Shown in pieces: positions 13,790 through 21,780 of a stretch of DNA of 64,000 bases (the stretch's first letter is position 1; each line of letters begins with the position of its first letter). Below the pieces are notes generated by a model, which saw nothing but the letters and a program-made list of their open reading frames with translations, was not told where the DNA came from and did not search any database. The DNA is from Desulfovibrio desulfuricans (lineage in GTDB: Bacteria > Desulfobacterota > Desulfovibrionia > Desulfovibrionales > Desulfovibrionaceae): positions 599,521-663,520 of the forward strand of contig NZ_JANFYZ010000001.1 in assembly GCF_024460775.1 (NCBI RefSeq), in the 5' to 3' direction. The position numbers were made by a program, and so were the translations under genes.

Positions 13790-13828
13790 CGGGCCGGGAC
13801 TGCCGCATTCGGCAACAGCCCCGGCCCG
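13790..13828 (-). terminator. Hairpin between clpA and aat
   Basis: Outer arms 13790-13798 and 13820-13828 (CGGGCCGGG/CCCGGCCCG) enclose a second short stem (13801-13805 with 13810-13814). On the minus strand a short TTTGCGTT follows. It may terminate part of the clpA transcription and leave aat at lower level, or stabilise the clpA 3' end. Confidence 0.6.
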
Positions 13829-13843
13829 CCTTTGTGCATATAA

Positions 13844-16156
13844 TCAGGCGTCTACAGGCACCGGCTTACGGCTTTTTGCCGCGCTGCCCTCATGTTCAAG
13901 GGCCAGTTCTTCGCCCTTGACTGTCAGCTTTGCGCTGCCGCCCTTTTTGAGCGAACCAAAGAGCAGTTCGTGCGCCAGACGGTCTTCCAGCTCCGTGCGC
14001 AGCAGACGGCGCAGAGGCCGCGCCCCCATGGAGGGATCAAAGCCCTTGCGGGCCAGCCACTTGCGGGCGGTCTCCGTGAGTGTAAGCGTTACACCGCGCT
14101 GCTCAAGGCTGGTGCGGATTTCGCCCACAAACTTGTCCACAATGCGCAACATCATGGGTTCTGTGAGGCTGCCAAAGGGAACAAGCGCGTCCAGCCGGTT
14201 GCGGAATTCAGGGCTGAAGGTGTTTTCCACAGCCTTGAGGCCCTTGTGCGCCGCATCCTGCGGGGCCGTGCCGCCAAAGCCCATGGCGGGCCGCGACATT
14301 TCAAAGGCCCCGGCATTGGAGGTCATGATAAGGATAACGTGCGAAAAGTCCGTCTTGCGCCCGGTGTTGTCCGTCAGCGTGGCGTAATCCATCACCTGGA
14401 GCAGCACGTTGAAGATATCCGGGTGGGCCTTTTCCACTTCGTCCAGCAGCACCACGGAATACGGGGCCTTGCGCACGGCCTCGGTCATGAGCCCGCCCTG
14501 ATCAAAGCCCACGTAGCCTGGAGGCGCGCCGATGAGCCGCGAAACAGAGTGCTTTTCCATGTATTCGCTCATGTCGTAGCGCAGAAATTCCACGCCCATG
14601 AGCTTGGCAAGACTGCGGGCCACTTCCGTTTTGCCCACGCCCGTTGGCCCGTAGAACAGGAAGGCGCCTGCGGGGCGCTGCTCCTGCCCAAGCCCGGCGC
14701 GGGCGCGCAAGATGGCGCGCACGGTCAGCTCAATGGCTTTTTCCTGCCCGAACACAAGACTCTTGAGGTCTTTTTCAAGCGTTGCCAGCTTGTTGCGTTC
14801 CTTGCCGGAGACAGTGCGCACGGGTATGCCCGCCATGCGGGCCACAATGCGCTCCACATCGGCCACACTGACCAGCGGGGCATCCTTGCCGCTCTTTTGG
14901 GCAGGCTTTCCGGCAGGCGTTACGCCACGGCCCAGGCGCACGGCTGCGCCAGTTTCGTCCAGCACGTCAATGGCCTTGTCGGGCAGCAGGCGGTCGCGCA
15001 CATGGCGCGCGGTAAGATCCACCATGGCCTTGAGGGCCGCAGGGCTGTAGCGCACGTGGTGGTACTGCGCATAGCGCGGCTCAAGCCCTTCAAGAATGCC
15101 AAGGCATTCTTCCGTGGTCGGCTCGGTAAGGTCAATGCGCTGAAACCGGCGGGCCAGCGCGCGGTCTTTTTCAAAATGGTTGCGGTATTCCTCGTAGGTG
15201 GTGGAACCAATGCAGCGGATTTCGCCATTGGCGAGCACGGGCTTGAGCAGGTTGGACGCATCAAGCGAGCCGCCAGAGGTGGAACCAGCCCCCACGATGG
15301 TGTGGATCTCGTCAATAAACAGGATGCAGTCGGGCTGCTCCTTTAGCTTTTGCACCACGGCCTTGAGGCGGCCTTCAAAGTCGCCCCGGTAGCGGGTGCC
15401 CGCGAGCAGAAGGCCCATATCAAGGGCATAGAGCTTTGTTTTGGCAAACATTTCAGGCACGTTGCCTTCCACAATGCGCAGGGCAAGGCCCTCGGCCAGG
15501 GCTGTTTTGCCAACGCCGGGGTCGCCCACAAAGAGGGGGTTGTTCTTGCGGCGGCGGCACAGAACCTCAACCGCGCGGTCAAGTTCCGCTGTGCGGCCCA
15601 CGAGGGGGTCAATCTTGCCTTCCTTGGCACGGGCCGTAAGTTCGACGGTATACTGGGCCAGCGGATCGGCCTTGGCTTCGCCGTCCCCGGCTTCGGCCCC
15701 GGCTTCCACGCCGCGCGAGCCGGAACCTTCATCAAGCCCGTGCGAAATAAAGGTCAGCACGTCCAGCCGTTCAACGCCCTGTTTGCGCAGATAGAAGTGG
15801 GCGTAGCTTTCTTCCTCATCCATGATGGAAATGAGCAGGTCGCCAAGCTCCACAGCGTCGCGCCCGGAGGAGCGGATATGCTCCAGCGCGCGTTCAAGCA
15901 CGCGCTGCACGCTGTCCGTCTGCGAGACTTCGTGCTTTTCCGCCAGGGAAACGGGTTCCAGTTCCTTGTTGAAAAATTCCTCAAGCTGCTCGCGCAGCAC
16001 GGGCACGCTTGCCCCGCTGCCCTCAAGAATGATGCGCCCCTTCATGCTGTTCGTCAGCGCAAAGAGCACATGCTCCACAGTCAACAGATCATGCCGTCGC
16101 CGGTGGGCTCCCATGAGGGCGTCCCGAATGACCAACTGAACATTTTTACTCAACAT
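13844..16156 (-). CDS. clpA: ATP-dependent Clp protease ATP-binding subunit ClpA
   Basis: ClpA is a hexameric AAA+ unfoldase that feeds ClpP. The 770-aa protein has the N-terminal Clp repeat domain that docks ClpS ([11 protein letters not shown]), two AAA modules with Walker [11 protein letters not shown] and [10 protein letters not shown], and Walker B ILFIDEIH and [11 protein letters not shown]. It lacks the ClpB middle coiled coil, which separates it from ClpB. A glycine/alanine/glutamate linker follows the N domain. It starts 9 bases after clpS, and aat follows, a compact N-degron gene set. Confidence 0.96.
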   Translation of the reverse strand: MLSKNVQLVIRDALMGAHRRRHDLLTVEHVLFALTNSMKGRIILEGSGASVPVLREQLEEFFNKELEPVSLAEKHEVSQTDSVQRVLERALEHIRSSGRDAVELGDLLISIMDEEESYAHFYLRKQGVERLDVLTFISHGLDEGSGSRGVEAGAEAGDGEAKADPLAQYTVELTARAKEGKIDPLVGRTAELDRAVEVLCRRRKNNPLFVGDPGVGKTALAEGLALRIVEGNVPEMFAKTKLYALDMGLLLAGTRYRGDFEGRLKAVVQKLKEQPDCILFIDEIHTIVGAGSTSGGSLDASNLLKPVLANGEIRCIGSTTYEEYRNHFEKDRALARRFQRIDLTEPTTEECLGILEGLEPRYAQYHHVRYSPAALKAMVDLTARHVRDRLLPDKAIDVLDETGAAVRLGRGVTPAGKPAQKSGKDAPLVSVADVERIVARMAGIPVRTVSGKERNKLATLEKDLKSLVFGQEKAIELTVRAILRARAGLGQEQRPAGAFLFYGPTGVGKTEVARSLAKLMGVEFLRYDMSEYMEKHSVSRLIGAPPGYVGFDQGGLMTEAVRKAPYSVVLLDEVEKAHPDIFNVLLQVMDYATLTDNTGRKTDFSHVILIMTSNAGAFEMSRPAMGFGGTAPQDAAHKGLKAVENTFSPEFRNRLDALVPFGSLTEPMMLRIVDKFVGEIRTSLEQRGVTLTLTETARKWLARKGFDPSMGARPLRRLLRTELEDRLAHELLFGSLKKGGSAKLTVKGEELALEHEGSAAKSRKPVPVDA

Positions 16157-16165
16157 AGGCTTATC

Positions 16166-16486
16166 TCAATGGATTTTTTCCATGGTGCATTTAAGGGGAT
16201 ACCCTGCCGCCCGCGCCGTGTTGTGCACACGCCGAACCTTGGCCTCGGCTATTTCAAGGGTGTATATGCCGCACTGGCCTACCCCGCGCTGGTGTACCGC
16301 CAGCATGATAGCCGTGGCTTCTTCGGCGGTTTTGTGGAAAATGCCGCACAGTACCGACACCACAAACTCCATGCTTGTATAGTCGTCATTGTGCAGGAGT
16401 ACCCGGTAGCGATCCGGTTCCTTGAGTTTTTTTTCCACGATTACGCGGCTGTCGCCGCTGGTTTGATTGTCGGGGATAAAAGACAT
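16166..16486 (-). CDS. clpS: ClpS adaptor protein
   Basis: ClpS binds proteins bearing N-terminal Leu, Phe, Tyr or Trp and delivers them to ClpA. The 106-aa protein has the core YRVLLHNDDYTSMEFVV (the degron-pocket Asn-Asp segment) and CGIYTLEIAEAKV near the C-terminus, as in the family. The start at 16486 has GGGAG six bases upstream; the longer frame to 16537 would put 17 non-homologous residues in front. It overlaps nothing and precedes clpA by 9 bases. Confidence 0.95.
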   Translation of the reverse strand: MSFIPDNQTSGDSRVIVEKKLKEPDRYRVLLHNDDYTSMEFVVSVLCGIFHKTAEEATAIMLAVHQRGVGQCGIYTLEIAEAKVRRVHNTARAAGYPLKCTMEKIH

Positions 16487-16505
16487 GCATGGCTCCCAAG
16501 ACGTT

Positions 16506-17147
16506 TCAGCTCTGCCGCGAAGAATCCGTGTTGACATCGGCCTTGTCGGTCAGGCCCAGCACTGTGCGCCAGTGCGCCCTCTGCGCTTCGTCAAACACAA
16601 AGGAAAGCTGTTTCGGCTTGTTGTTTTGCCGCAACCATTCCTGATGCAGCTCATGATAACTTTTGATGCTTATTTCGGCATTGTCAAGGTTCAGACGCTT
16701 CTCGACCCTTGCAATATCCTGCGCCCGGCCTTCCAGTTCAACCACCTGGGCAAAGGGCAGCGCGTCCAGCTCCACTTCCACGGTGTCCATGCGCCATGGC
16801 TCGCGAACTTTTTCGTACCGGGCCGCCACCGTATAGCCCAGCCCTTCCAGAATACCACGCAAGGCAGCGCCATCGGCAACTTCCGTTTCGCGCTCCTCGC
16901 GCACCTTGAAGCCGCCGTCTTCTGTGGCGGGCAGCTTGAGCGTGATCAGGTGGCGCGTTTTGTCCTGCCATTCCTGACTGCGCAAACGCAGCAGCTTGCC
17001 GCCAGTGACCAGCGTTCCCTGGGCAGTGTCAAACACCCAGTTGCACTCAAAATGCGCGCCAAGGCAGTGCGCCCCGCTGTCCACAAGCGCCTGCCGCAGG
17101 CTTTGCAGATTCACATGCAGATATTTGCGTTCAATCTCAAGGCCCAT
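16506..17147 (-). CDS. CYTH-domain protein (class IV adenylate cyclase / CyaB-like)
   Basis: 213-aa CYTH (CyaB-thiamine triphosphatase) domain protein. The N-terminal EIERKYL is the family EXEXK metal/triphosphate-binding motif, followed by alternating charged strands (LLRLRSQ, LITLKLPA, REERETEV, VEVELDALPF, VELEG). Members either cyclise ATP to cAMP or hydrolyse triphosphates; the sequence does not decide, and the thiamine triphosphatase or inorganic triphosphatase role is equally possible. It is 11 bases after radA and 19 bases before clpS, so it sits within the operon. Confidence 0.85.
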   Translation of the reverse strand: MGLEIERKYLHVNLQSLRQALVDSGAHCLGAHFECNWVFDTAQGTLVTGGKLLRLRSQEWQDKTRHLITLKLPATEDGGFKVREERETEVADGAALRGILEGLGYTVAARYEKVREPWRMDTVEVELDALPFAQVVELEGRAQDIARVEKRLNLDNAEISIKSYHELHQEWLRQNNKPKQLSFVFDEAQRAHWRTVLGLTDKADVNTDSSRQS

Positions 17148-17158
17148 AACCGCCGCCT

Positions 17159-18502
17159 TTACTTGCGATGAAACAGTTTTTGCTGCAAGGCGGCTATGGT
17201 GCTAATGCCGCCTTGCTCCACAGCCGGGTGGACAATGGGATCAAAGCCCAGCCGCCGCGCCTGCGTGAGGCGCAAATCCTGCGCGGATACGGGCCGCACC
17301 TGCCCGTTGAGATCAACCTCGCCCCACAGCACGCTCTTTTCCGGCAGCGGAACATCATAATACGACGAAAGCACCGCAGCCACCAGCGCCAGATCAAGCC
17401 CCGGCTCGCTCAGCTTCATGCCGCCGCCCACCTTGGCGTAAATATCCACCTGACCAAAGTTGAGCTTGAGCCTTTTTTCCAGCACAGCCAGCAGCAAATG
17501 CAGGCGGGCCACGTCAAAACCAAGGGCGGCGCGGCGCGGGATACTCAAAAATGTGCGGGAAACAAGGGCCTGCACCTCCACTGCCAGCGGGCGCTGCCCG
17601 TCTACGGCCATGACCACGGCAGTGCCGGATAGCGAAGGATCGCGCTGACCTAGAAAAAACGTGGAAGGATCGTCCACAATCTGCATGCCCGAGGCTTCCA
17701 TGCGAAAAACCAACAGTTCCTCATTGGGGCCAAAGCGGTTTTTGAACACGCGCAACAGACGGAACATCTGGCGGCGGTCGCCCTCAAGCGAAATAACGGT
17801 GTCCACCATGTGTTCCAGCAGGCGGGGGCCAGCCAGCACACCGTCCTTGGTCACGTGCCCCACCAGAACCAGGGTGCAAGACAGGCGGCGGCAAGCCTCG
17901 AGCAATGTTGTTGCCACGGCCCGCACCTGGCTGACGTTGCCCGGCAGGCCATCGGCCTCTAGGCTTGTGAGGGTCTGCACCGAATCCACAACCAGCAGGG
18001 CTGGCGGCGCGGTATTGGCAGCTTCGAGCACGTCCTCCACGCGGGAGGTGGCAATGGCCATGAGGTTATGATCCAGCATGCCGAGGCGCTCGGCCCGGCC
18101 CTTGATCTGCGGCAGGGATTCCTCCCCGCTGGCATAGAGCACGCGCCTGCCCTGCGCTGCCACTAGCCCCGCCACCTGGAGCAGCAGGGTTGATTTGCCG
18201 ATGCCCGGCTCGCCGCCCACCAGTATTGCCGCACCGGGCACAAGGCCCTTGCCCAGAACGCGGTCAAGGGCTTTCAGGCCGCTGCCGTAGGGCGCGTGTC
18301 CGGCATCTTCCACATCCCGCAAGGCAATGGGGCGGCTGGAGGAATCCGTAGCAGCGCGGGGTCTGTTGCCGCCGGGGGCGGATTTGGGCTGCACAGCCGC
18401 CTGAAGCGTATTCCACTCATGGCAGTTGGGGCATTGCCCACGCCACTGCATGGTTTGTGAGCCACAAGAAGAGCATATATAAATTTCACGTGTTTTCGAC
18501 AT
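17159..18502 (-). CDS. radA: DNA repair protein RadA
   Basis: RadA is a RecA-like, DnaB-type helicase that promotes branch migration in recombination. The 447-aa protein has the N-terminal zinc finger (CSSCGSQTMQWRGQCPNC), Walker A GGEPGIGKST, the family KNRFG motif (KNRFGPNEELLVF), and a C-terminal Lon-like domain (PEKSVLWGEVDLNGQVRPVS). Length is typical. It is the first gene of a probable operon with the CYTH gene, clpS, clpA and aat. The ribosome-binding site is weak. Confidence 0.97.
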   Translation of the reverse strand: MSKTREIYICSSCGSQTMQWRGQCPNCHEWNTLQAAVQPKSAPGGNRPRAATDSSSRPIALRDVEDAGHAPYGSGLKALDRVLGKGLVPGAAILVGGEPGIGKSTLLLQVAGLVAAQGRRVLYASGEESLPQIKGRAERLGMLDHNLMAIATSRVEDVLEAANTAPPALLVVDSVQTLTSLEADGLPGNVSQVRAVATTLLEACRRLSCTLVLVGHVTKDGVLAGPRLLEHMVDTVISLEGDRRQMFRLLRVFKNRFGPNEELLVFRMEASGMQIVDDPSTFFLGQRDPSLSGTAVVMAVDGQRPLAVEVQALVSRTFLSIPRRAALGFDVARLHLLLAVLEKRLKLNFGQVDIYAKVGGGMKLSEPGLDLALVAAVLSSYYDVPLPEKSVLWGEVDLNGQVRPVSAQDLRLTQARRLGFDPIVHPAVEQGGISTIAALQQKLFHRK

Positions 18503-18631
18503 GAATAAAGCCTACGGAAAAAGTACACAGGGCGCAAGGCGTGGGCGCTTGGGCCATGCCGCCTCCCCTCTGCCGATCCGCCCTGCAACGCTTGCGCGAT
18601 GAAGGAAACTCAGGCGGGATTGAAACAGCAG

Positions 18632-18682
18632 CGCCCGCTGTTGAACGGATCCCGGTACGGGCAGCCGTGTCAACAACGGGCG
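18632..18682. repeat. Long nested hairpin upstream of radA
   Basis: A 13-bp outer stem (18632-18644 with 18670-18682, one mismatch or wobble) encloses further complementary pairs, including CCCG/CGGG around GTA at 18651-18660. It lies in the 293-bp gap between radA and the gene at 18796, about 130 bases from the radA start. No T-run follows on either strand, so it is more likely an RNA structure or processing site than a simple terminator. No tRNA is seen in this gap. Confidence 0.55.
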
Positions 18683-18795
18683 ATGGTATACAGCCGTAAA
18701 ATCGCGGCCTGTGGCGTCAACCGGAGCAGGTGGGTATTTTCAGCCACATCCAGCTCTGGAGTAAGGATAGTTGCAAACTTGGCAGTTGCTCCAGG

Positions 18796-19101
18796 TTAGC
18801 CCTTGGAACCACGCTTGGAAGCCTTGAGGGGGTTGACCTTCTTGGCGGAGACGGTCTCCACCTGAATGCGGTGCTGGTTTGCGGCCATCAGGGCATCCAC
18901 ATCCAGCCCCAGTGCGGCAAGCCTTTGAGGCACATCCTTGCGCACGCCGCTATAGCGGTTGCGGTCGGCAATGGGGCGTCCCACAAACTGGGCGGTGGTC
19001 AGATACAGGCCCCTGCTGTCGATGGCGAGCACAGCCTCCGTTCCATTTTCCTGAACGGTCTGGATCATCATTTCCTGCGTTGTTCCAAAACGGTTATACA
19101 T
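18796..19101 (-). CDS. Hypothetical protein, 101 aa, with Fur-like operator
   Basis: I do not recognise the family. The protein begins MYNRFGTTQEMMIQTVQENG, a tight turn-helix pattern, has a middle strand EAVLAIDSRGLYLTT, and ends in a lysine-rich tail (SAKKVNPLKASKRGSKG). It is soluble and has no signal peptide. AGGAG lies upstream of the ATG at 19101; a longer in-frame frame to 19233 is rejected. The promoter has consensus-like -35 and -10 hexamers overlapping a TGAAA...TTCAA box that resembles the boxes before feoB and the DUF2325 gene. This suggests iron-regulated expression. The lysine-rich tail could bind RNA or DNA. Confidence 0.7.
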   Translation of the reverse strand: MYNRFGTTQEMMIQTVQENGTEAVLAIDSRGLYLTTAQFVGRPIADRNRYSGVRKDVPQRLAALGLDVDALMAANQHRIQVETVSAKKVNPLKASKRGSKG

Positions 19102-19168
19102 GTTACCTGTTCTCCTGTGTGCCTTTGCGGCGGTAAACAGTGCGGCCCTATTGAGGGCAACAGGCTCC

Positions 19169-19196
19169 ATTATATGAAATAGAAATTCAAAGTCAA
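19169..19196 (-). promoter_or_regulatory. Sigma-70 promoter with embedded Fur-type box
   Basis: On the minus strand -35 is TTGACT (19191-19196) and -10 is TATAAT (19169-19174) with 16 bases between. The spacer on the plus strand reads TGAAATAGAAATTCAA, close to the same 16 bases before the DUF2325 gene and feoB. A repressor binding here would cover the -10/-35 spacer. Known Desulfovibrio Fur sites resemble TGAAAAT-N-ATTTTCA. Confidence 0.6.
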
Positions 19197-19318
19197 TGCA
19201 AAAAGAAGAATATTGCCGCGTTGCGGGCCGCATGATCGCAACTGCATGGATTACCAGCGCAAAGCTGGAAATTTGAGCACGAAAAACTGCGTAATGGAGA
19301 GCGCATTAATGCGCTGTG

Positions 19319-20922
19319 TCAGGAATGAGGACGTATCAAACAGTCCGTATTCTCTTCTTCGCTGCAACTGTCTGCCAATATGCTGCGGTTGCGCCCCTGA
19401 GCCTTTGCGCTGTACAACGCTTCGTCAGCTCTTCTGAAAGCTTCATCAAACGACATATTGCAACAGTCGTGCACCAGTAAACCGCCCAAAGAGATGGTTA
19501 CAACCTTGTCTGCCCCATCTGGATGCTGGAGGCGCATATCCTCCACAGTCTTTCGGATCTTTTCCATAAGGGAAACGATCTGCCGCTCCTCTGACGCACT
19601 GGCCAGCACGGCAAATTCCTCCCCTCCGATGCGAAAAACCCTGTCGCCCCGGCGGGACAGGCGGATACTCACATATCTGGCGATTTCGCGCAGAACATGG
19701 TCGCCGGCCTGATGCCCAAAGGCATCATTCAGTCGCTTGAAATGGTCGATGTCAAACAGCACCAGCGAAAAAGGCACGCCAAGCCGCAATGTCTGGGCAA
19801 ACCACGCCTCGGCCATTTCATCAAACATTCTGCGGTTGAGCAGCCCGGTCAGGGAATCATGCTGCGCCTGAACCCGCAAGGTATCATTAAGTTTTTGCAA
19901 GGTTTTGCGCAGATACCTGTCGCGCAGCAGGTTCACTGTGGTACCGATTATGACAGCAAAGCCAAGCACAAAAAAATAAACGTGGTAGCAAGGTGCATGC
20001 GGAAGCTTTCCGCAAGGTCGGCCAGCAGAGGGCCAAGGCCCTCAAAGCCGTATACACTGAGGCCCTCCTTACTTATGCGGACAGTCTTGCACAAGTAGGG
20101 GGGGCCACCGGGGCTGAGCTCCCATGCATCGTAGCCGTCCACATCCACTTTGCGCAGATACATGGGTTCAAGACTTTCGCGCTGATAGCGGAGCAGACTC
20201 TTGGCCGGGGCAAGCAAGGCGGCACTCTCGCCAGGCACGACGCGCAGCATGTTCCCCGGCGAATCGGAGAGCACCACCACGCCCGCCTTGTCCGTAACAA
20301 AACCCGTGGGCAGGTAAAGCTGCTGCGCAAGCGTGTCCGTATCAACCTTGAGCACAGCCACGCCAAGGTAGCCATCAGGCCCGCTGACAGGCGCAGAAAA
20401 ATGAAAACCGGGAATTGTTGAAACCCGTCCTACAACAAATTGCACGGAACTTTCGCCAGCCATGGCGCGGATAAAATAATCACGGTCGGCAAGATTAACG
20501 CCAAGGAGATTTTTGGGCATTCCCGCATCGTTGGAAGCAACGCACACACCATTTTTATCAAGCAAAAACGCACGGTGCAGCCGGAGCGTGTCCCCCACAC
20601 TCTGCAGGTAGCGGGTGCATTCCGCAAAATCCCCTTCTCCCTTCAGAGCGGCAATAATGCGTGAGTCTGTAGCCAGAAGTACGGTAAGTTTTCTTATTGT
20701 ATCAAATTTAAGGTCTGCCATTTCCGCAACGCGTTGAACACGTTGCGACAAAGAATATTCTGCTTCATCAATTGCAACTGTCAAACTTTCTGAACGCCAG
20801 TGCAACGCTACAAGCAGTGAAAATAATGCAGCAACAGGAAGCGATAAAGACCAAAGCAAAAATATTGCTCGAGTTGGACGTTCTTCAATTTGCGTTCTGA
20901 GCAGTCCGAACATTGATTTCAT
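19319..20922 (-). pseudogene. Diguanylate cyclase with Cache-like sensor, frameshifted
   Basis: A membrane diguanylate cyclase split in two frames. The first part (stop at 19948) has a TM helix (LSLPVAALFSLLVALHW), a periplasmic Cache-like sensor (DRDYFIRAMAGESSVQFVVG and GYLGVAVLKVDTDTL), and the start of TM2. The second (coding to 19319) carries TM2 residues, a GGDEF domain with active-site GGEEF and an upstream RRGD that fits the RxxD inhibitory I-site. The break is at seven consecutive T residues; one extra T would give the continuous TM2 TTFIFFVLGFAVIIGTT. A sequencing error, a real mutation, slippage-controlled expression or phase variation are all possible. Start 20922 (MKSMFGLLR) is uncertain; 20949 is an alternative. 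Confidence 0.8.
19970..19976 (-). repeat. T7 homopolymer at the frameshift
   Basis: Seven A residues on the plus strand (T7 on the coding strand) where the diguanylate cyclase frame breaks. Homopolymers of this length are typical of replication or transcriptional slippage and also of sequencing error. Confidence 0.8.
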
Positions 20923-21290
20923 ATACAAAAAACCATATCCACAAGCCATATTCCCTTGTGTTTGTCGTAAAAAAATTACCTCCAGCACCTTCATCAATTT
21001 ATGCGCGTTTGGCAACCCCAAAATGCAACCATTGCACATAAAATTTTTATAACCTCAGTAAAACAATTACATTTACTGTGTACGGTTTTACGTAACATTC
21101 TAAAATACTGCAACTGACATACCAATACAACCTGCACCATCAGTTTTCAGTAACGGATTAAAATTTGTAATCAACGAAATATTGCTGACTGCTGTCGGCA
21201 AATATCAGTGCAAAGCACGTGAAATTTTTGGTCATATCCCACGCTTTGCATTGCAATCACCGCAGCAGCCAGCAGTAAAAGAAAAGGCAG
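20923..21290. other. Non-coding AT-rich gap upstream of the diguanylate cyclase
   Basis: 368 bases with no supported gene. It is AT rich, especially 21040-21190, and contains a TATAAA-like element and an ATTTACTGTGTACGG stretch that could belong to a minus-strand promoter, but no consensus -35/-10 pair stands out. No RNA gene is seen. Confidence 0.5.
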
Positions 21291-21554
21291 CTATTCTTCC
21301 GTCATATTCTCGGCAAAGTGCTGCTCTGCCCACTGCGCCACACGCCGCTGCATGTCGCCCAGTTGCGCATCGTCAAGTTCAAGACCGGCGGCAGCGGCAT
21401 AGTTGACCACATAGGCATAAGGATCAGCCTCAAACCGGTATTGATCCTTGTTATTCCGGATATTGTCAGCCATGGCCTTTTCGAGCCAGTCCATCATTTC
21501 CTGGGCCGAGGCGAACACATGCCCTCCGGCCAGATCGTTGGTTTGCTGGTACAT
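21291..21554 (-). CDS. Hypothetical protein, 87 aa
   Basis: I do not recognise it. Acidic, soluble, probably all-helical, beginning MYQQTNDLAGGHVFASAQEM, with a Glu-rich end. GGAGG lies four bases before the ATG at 21554; the in-frame extension to 21713 has no ribosome-binding site and is rejected. Divergent from the large membrane protein gene. No promoter is evident. Confidence 0.6.
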   Translation of the reverse strand: MYQQTNDLAGGHVFASAQEMMDWLEKAMADNIRNNKDQYRFEADPYAYVVNYAAAAGLELDDAQLGDMQRRVAQWAEQHFAENMTEE

Positions 21555-21780
21555 ACATCCTCCGGGGTAACTGGTTGGAGCGGGCATCCGCGCAGGAGAC
21601 TGCTTTTTGCCATTTAACGGCAGTATGGCCTTTTTATCAATGCAGTTGAGCGCATGCCCGATGGCAGAAACATGACGCTGGACTTTCGCGCACTTGCACT
21701 GCATCATAACCAAATATGGTCAGCTTGCAGGGCATGCAGCCGCTGCAAATATCTTTAAGCACTTTTTCCCGACACTATAC

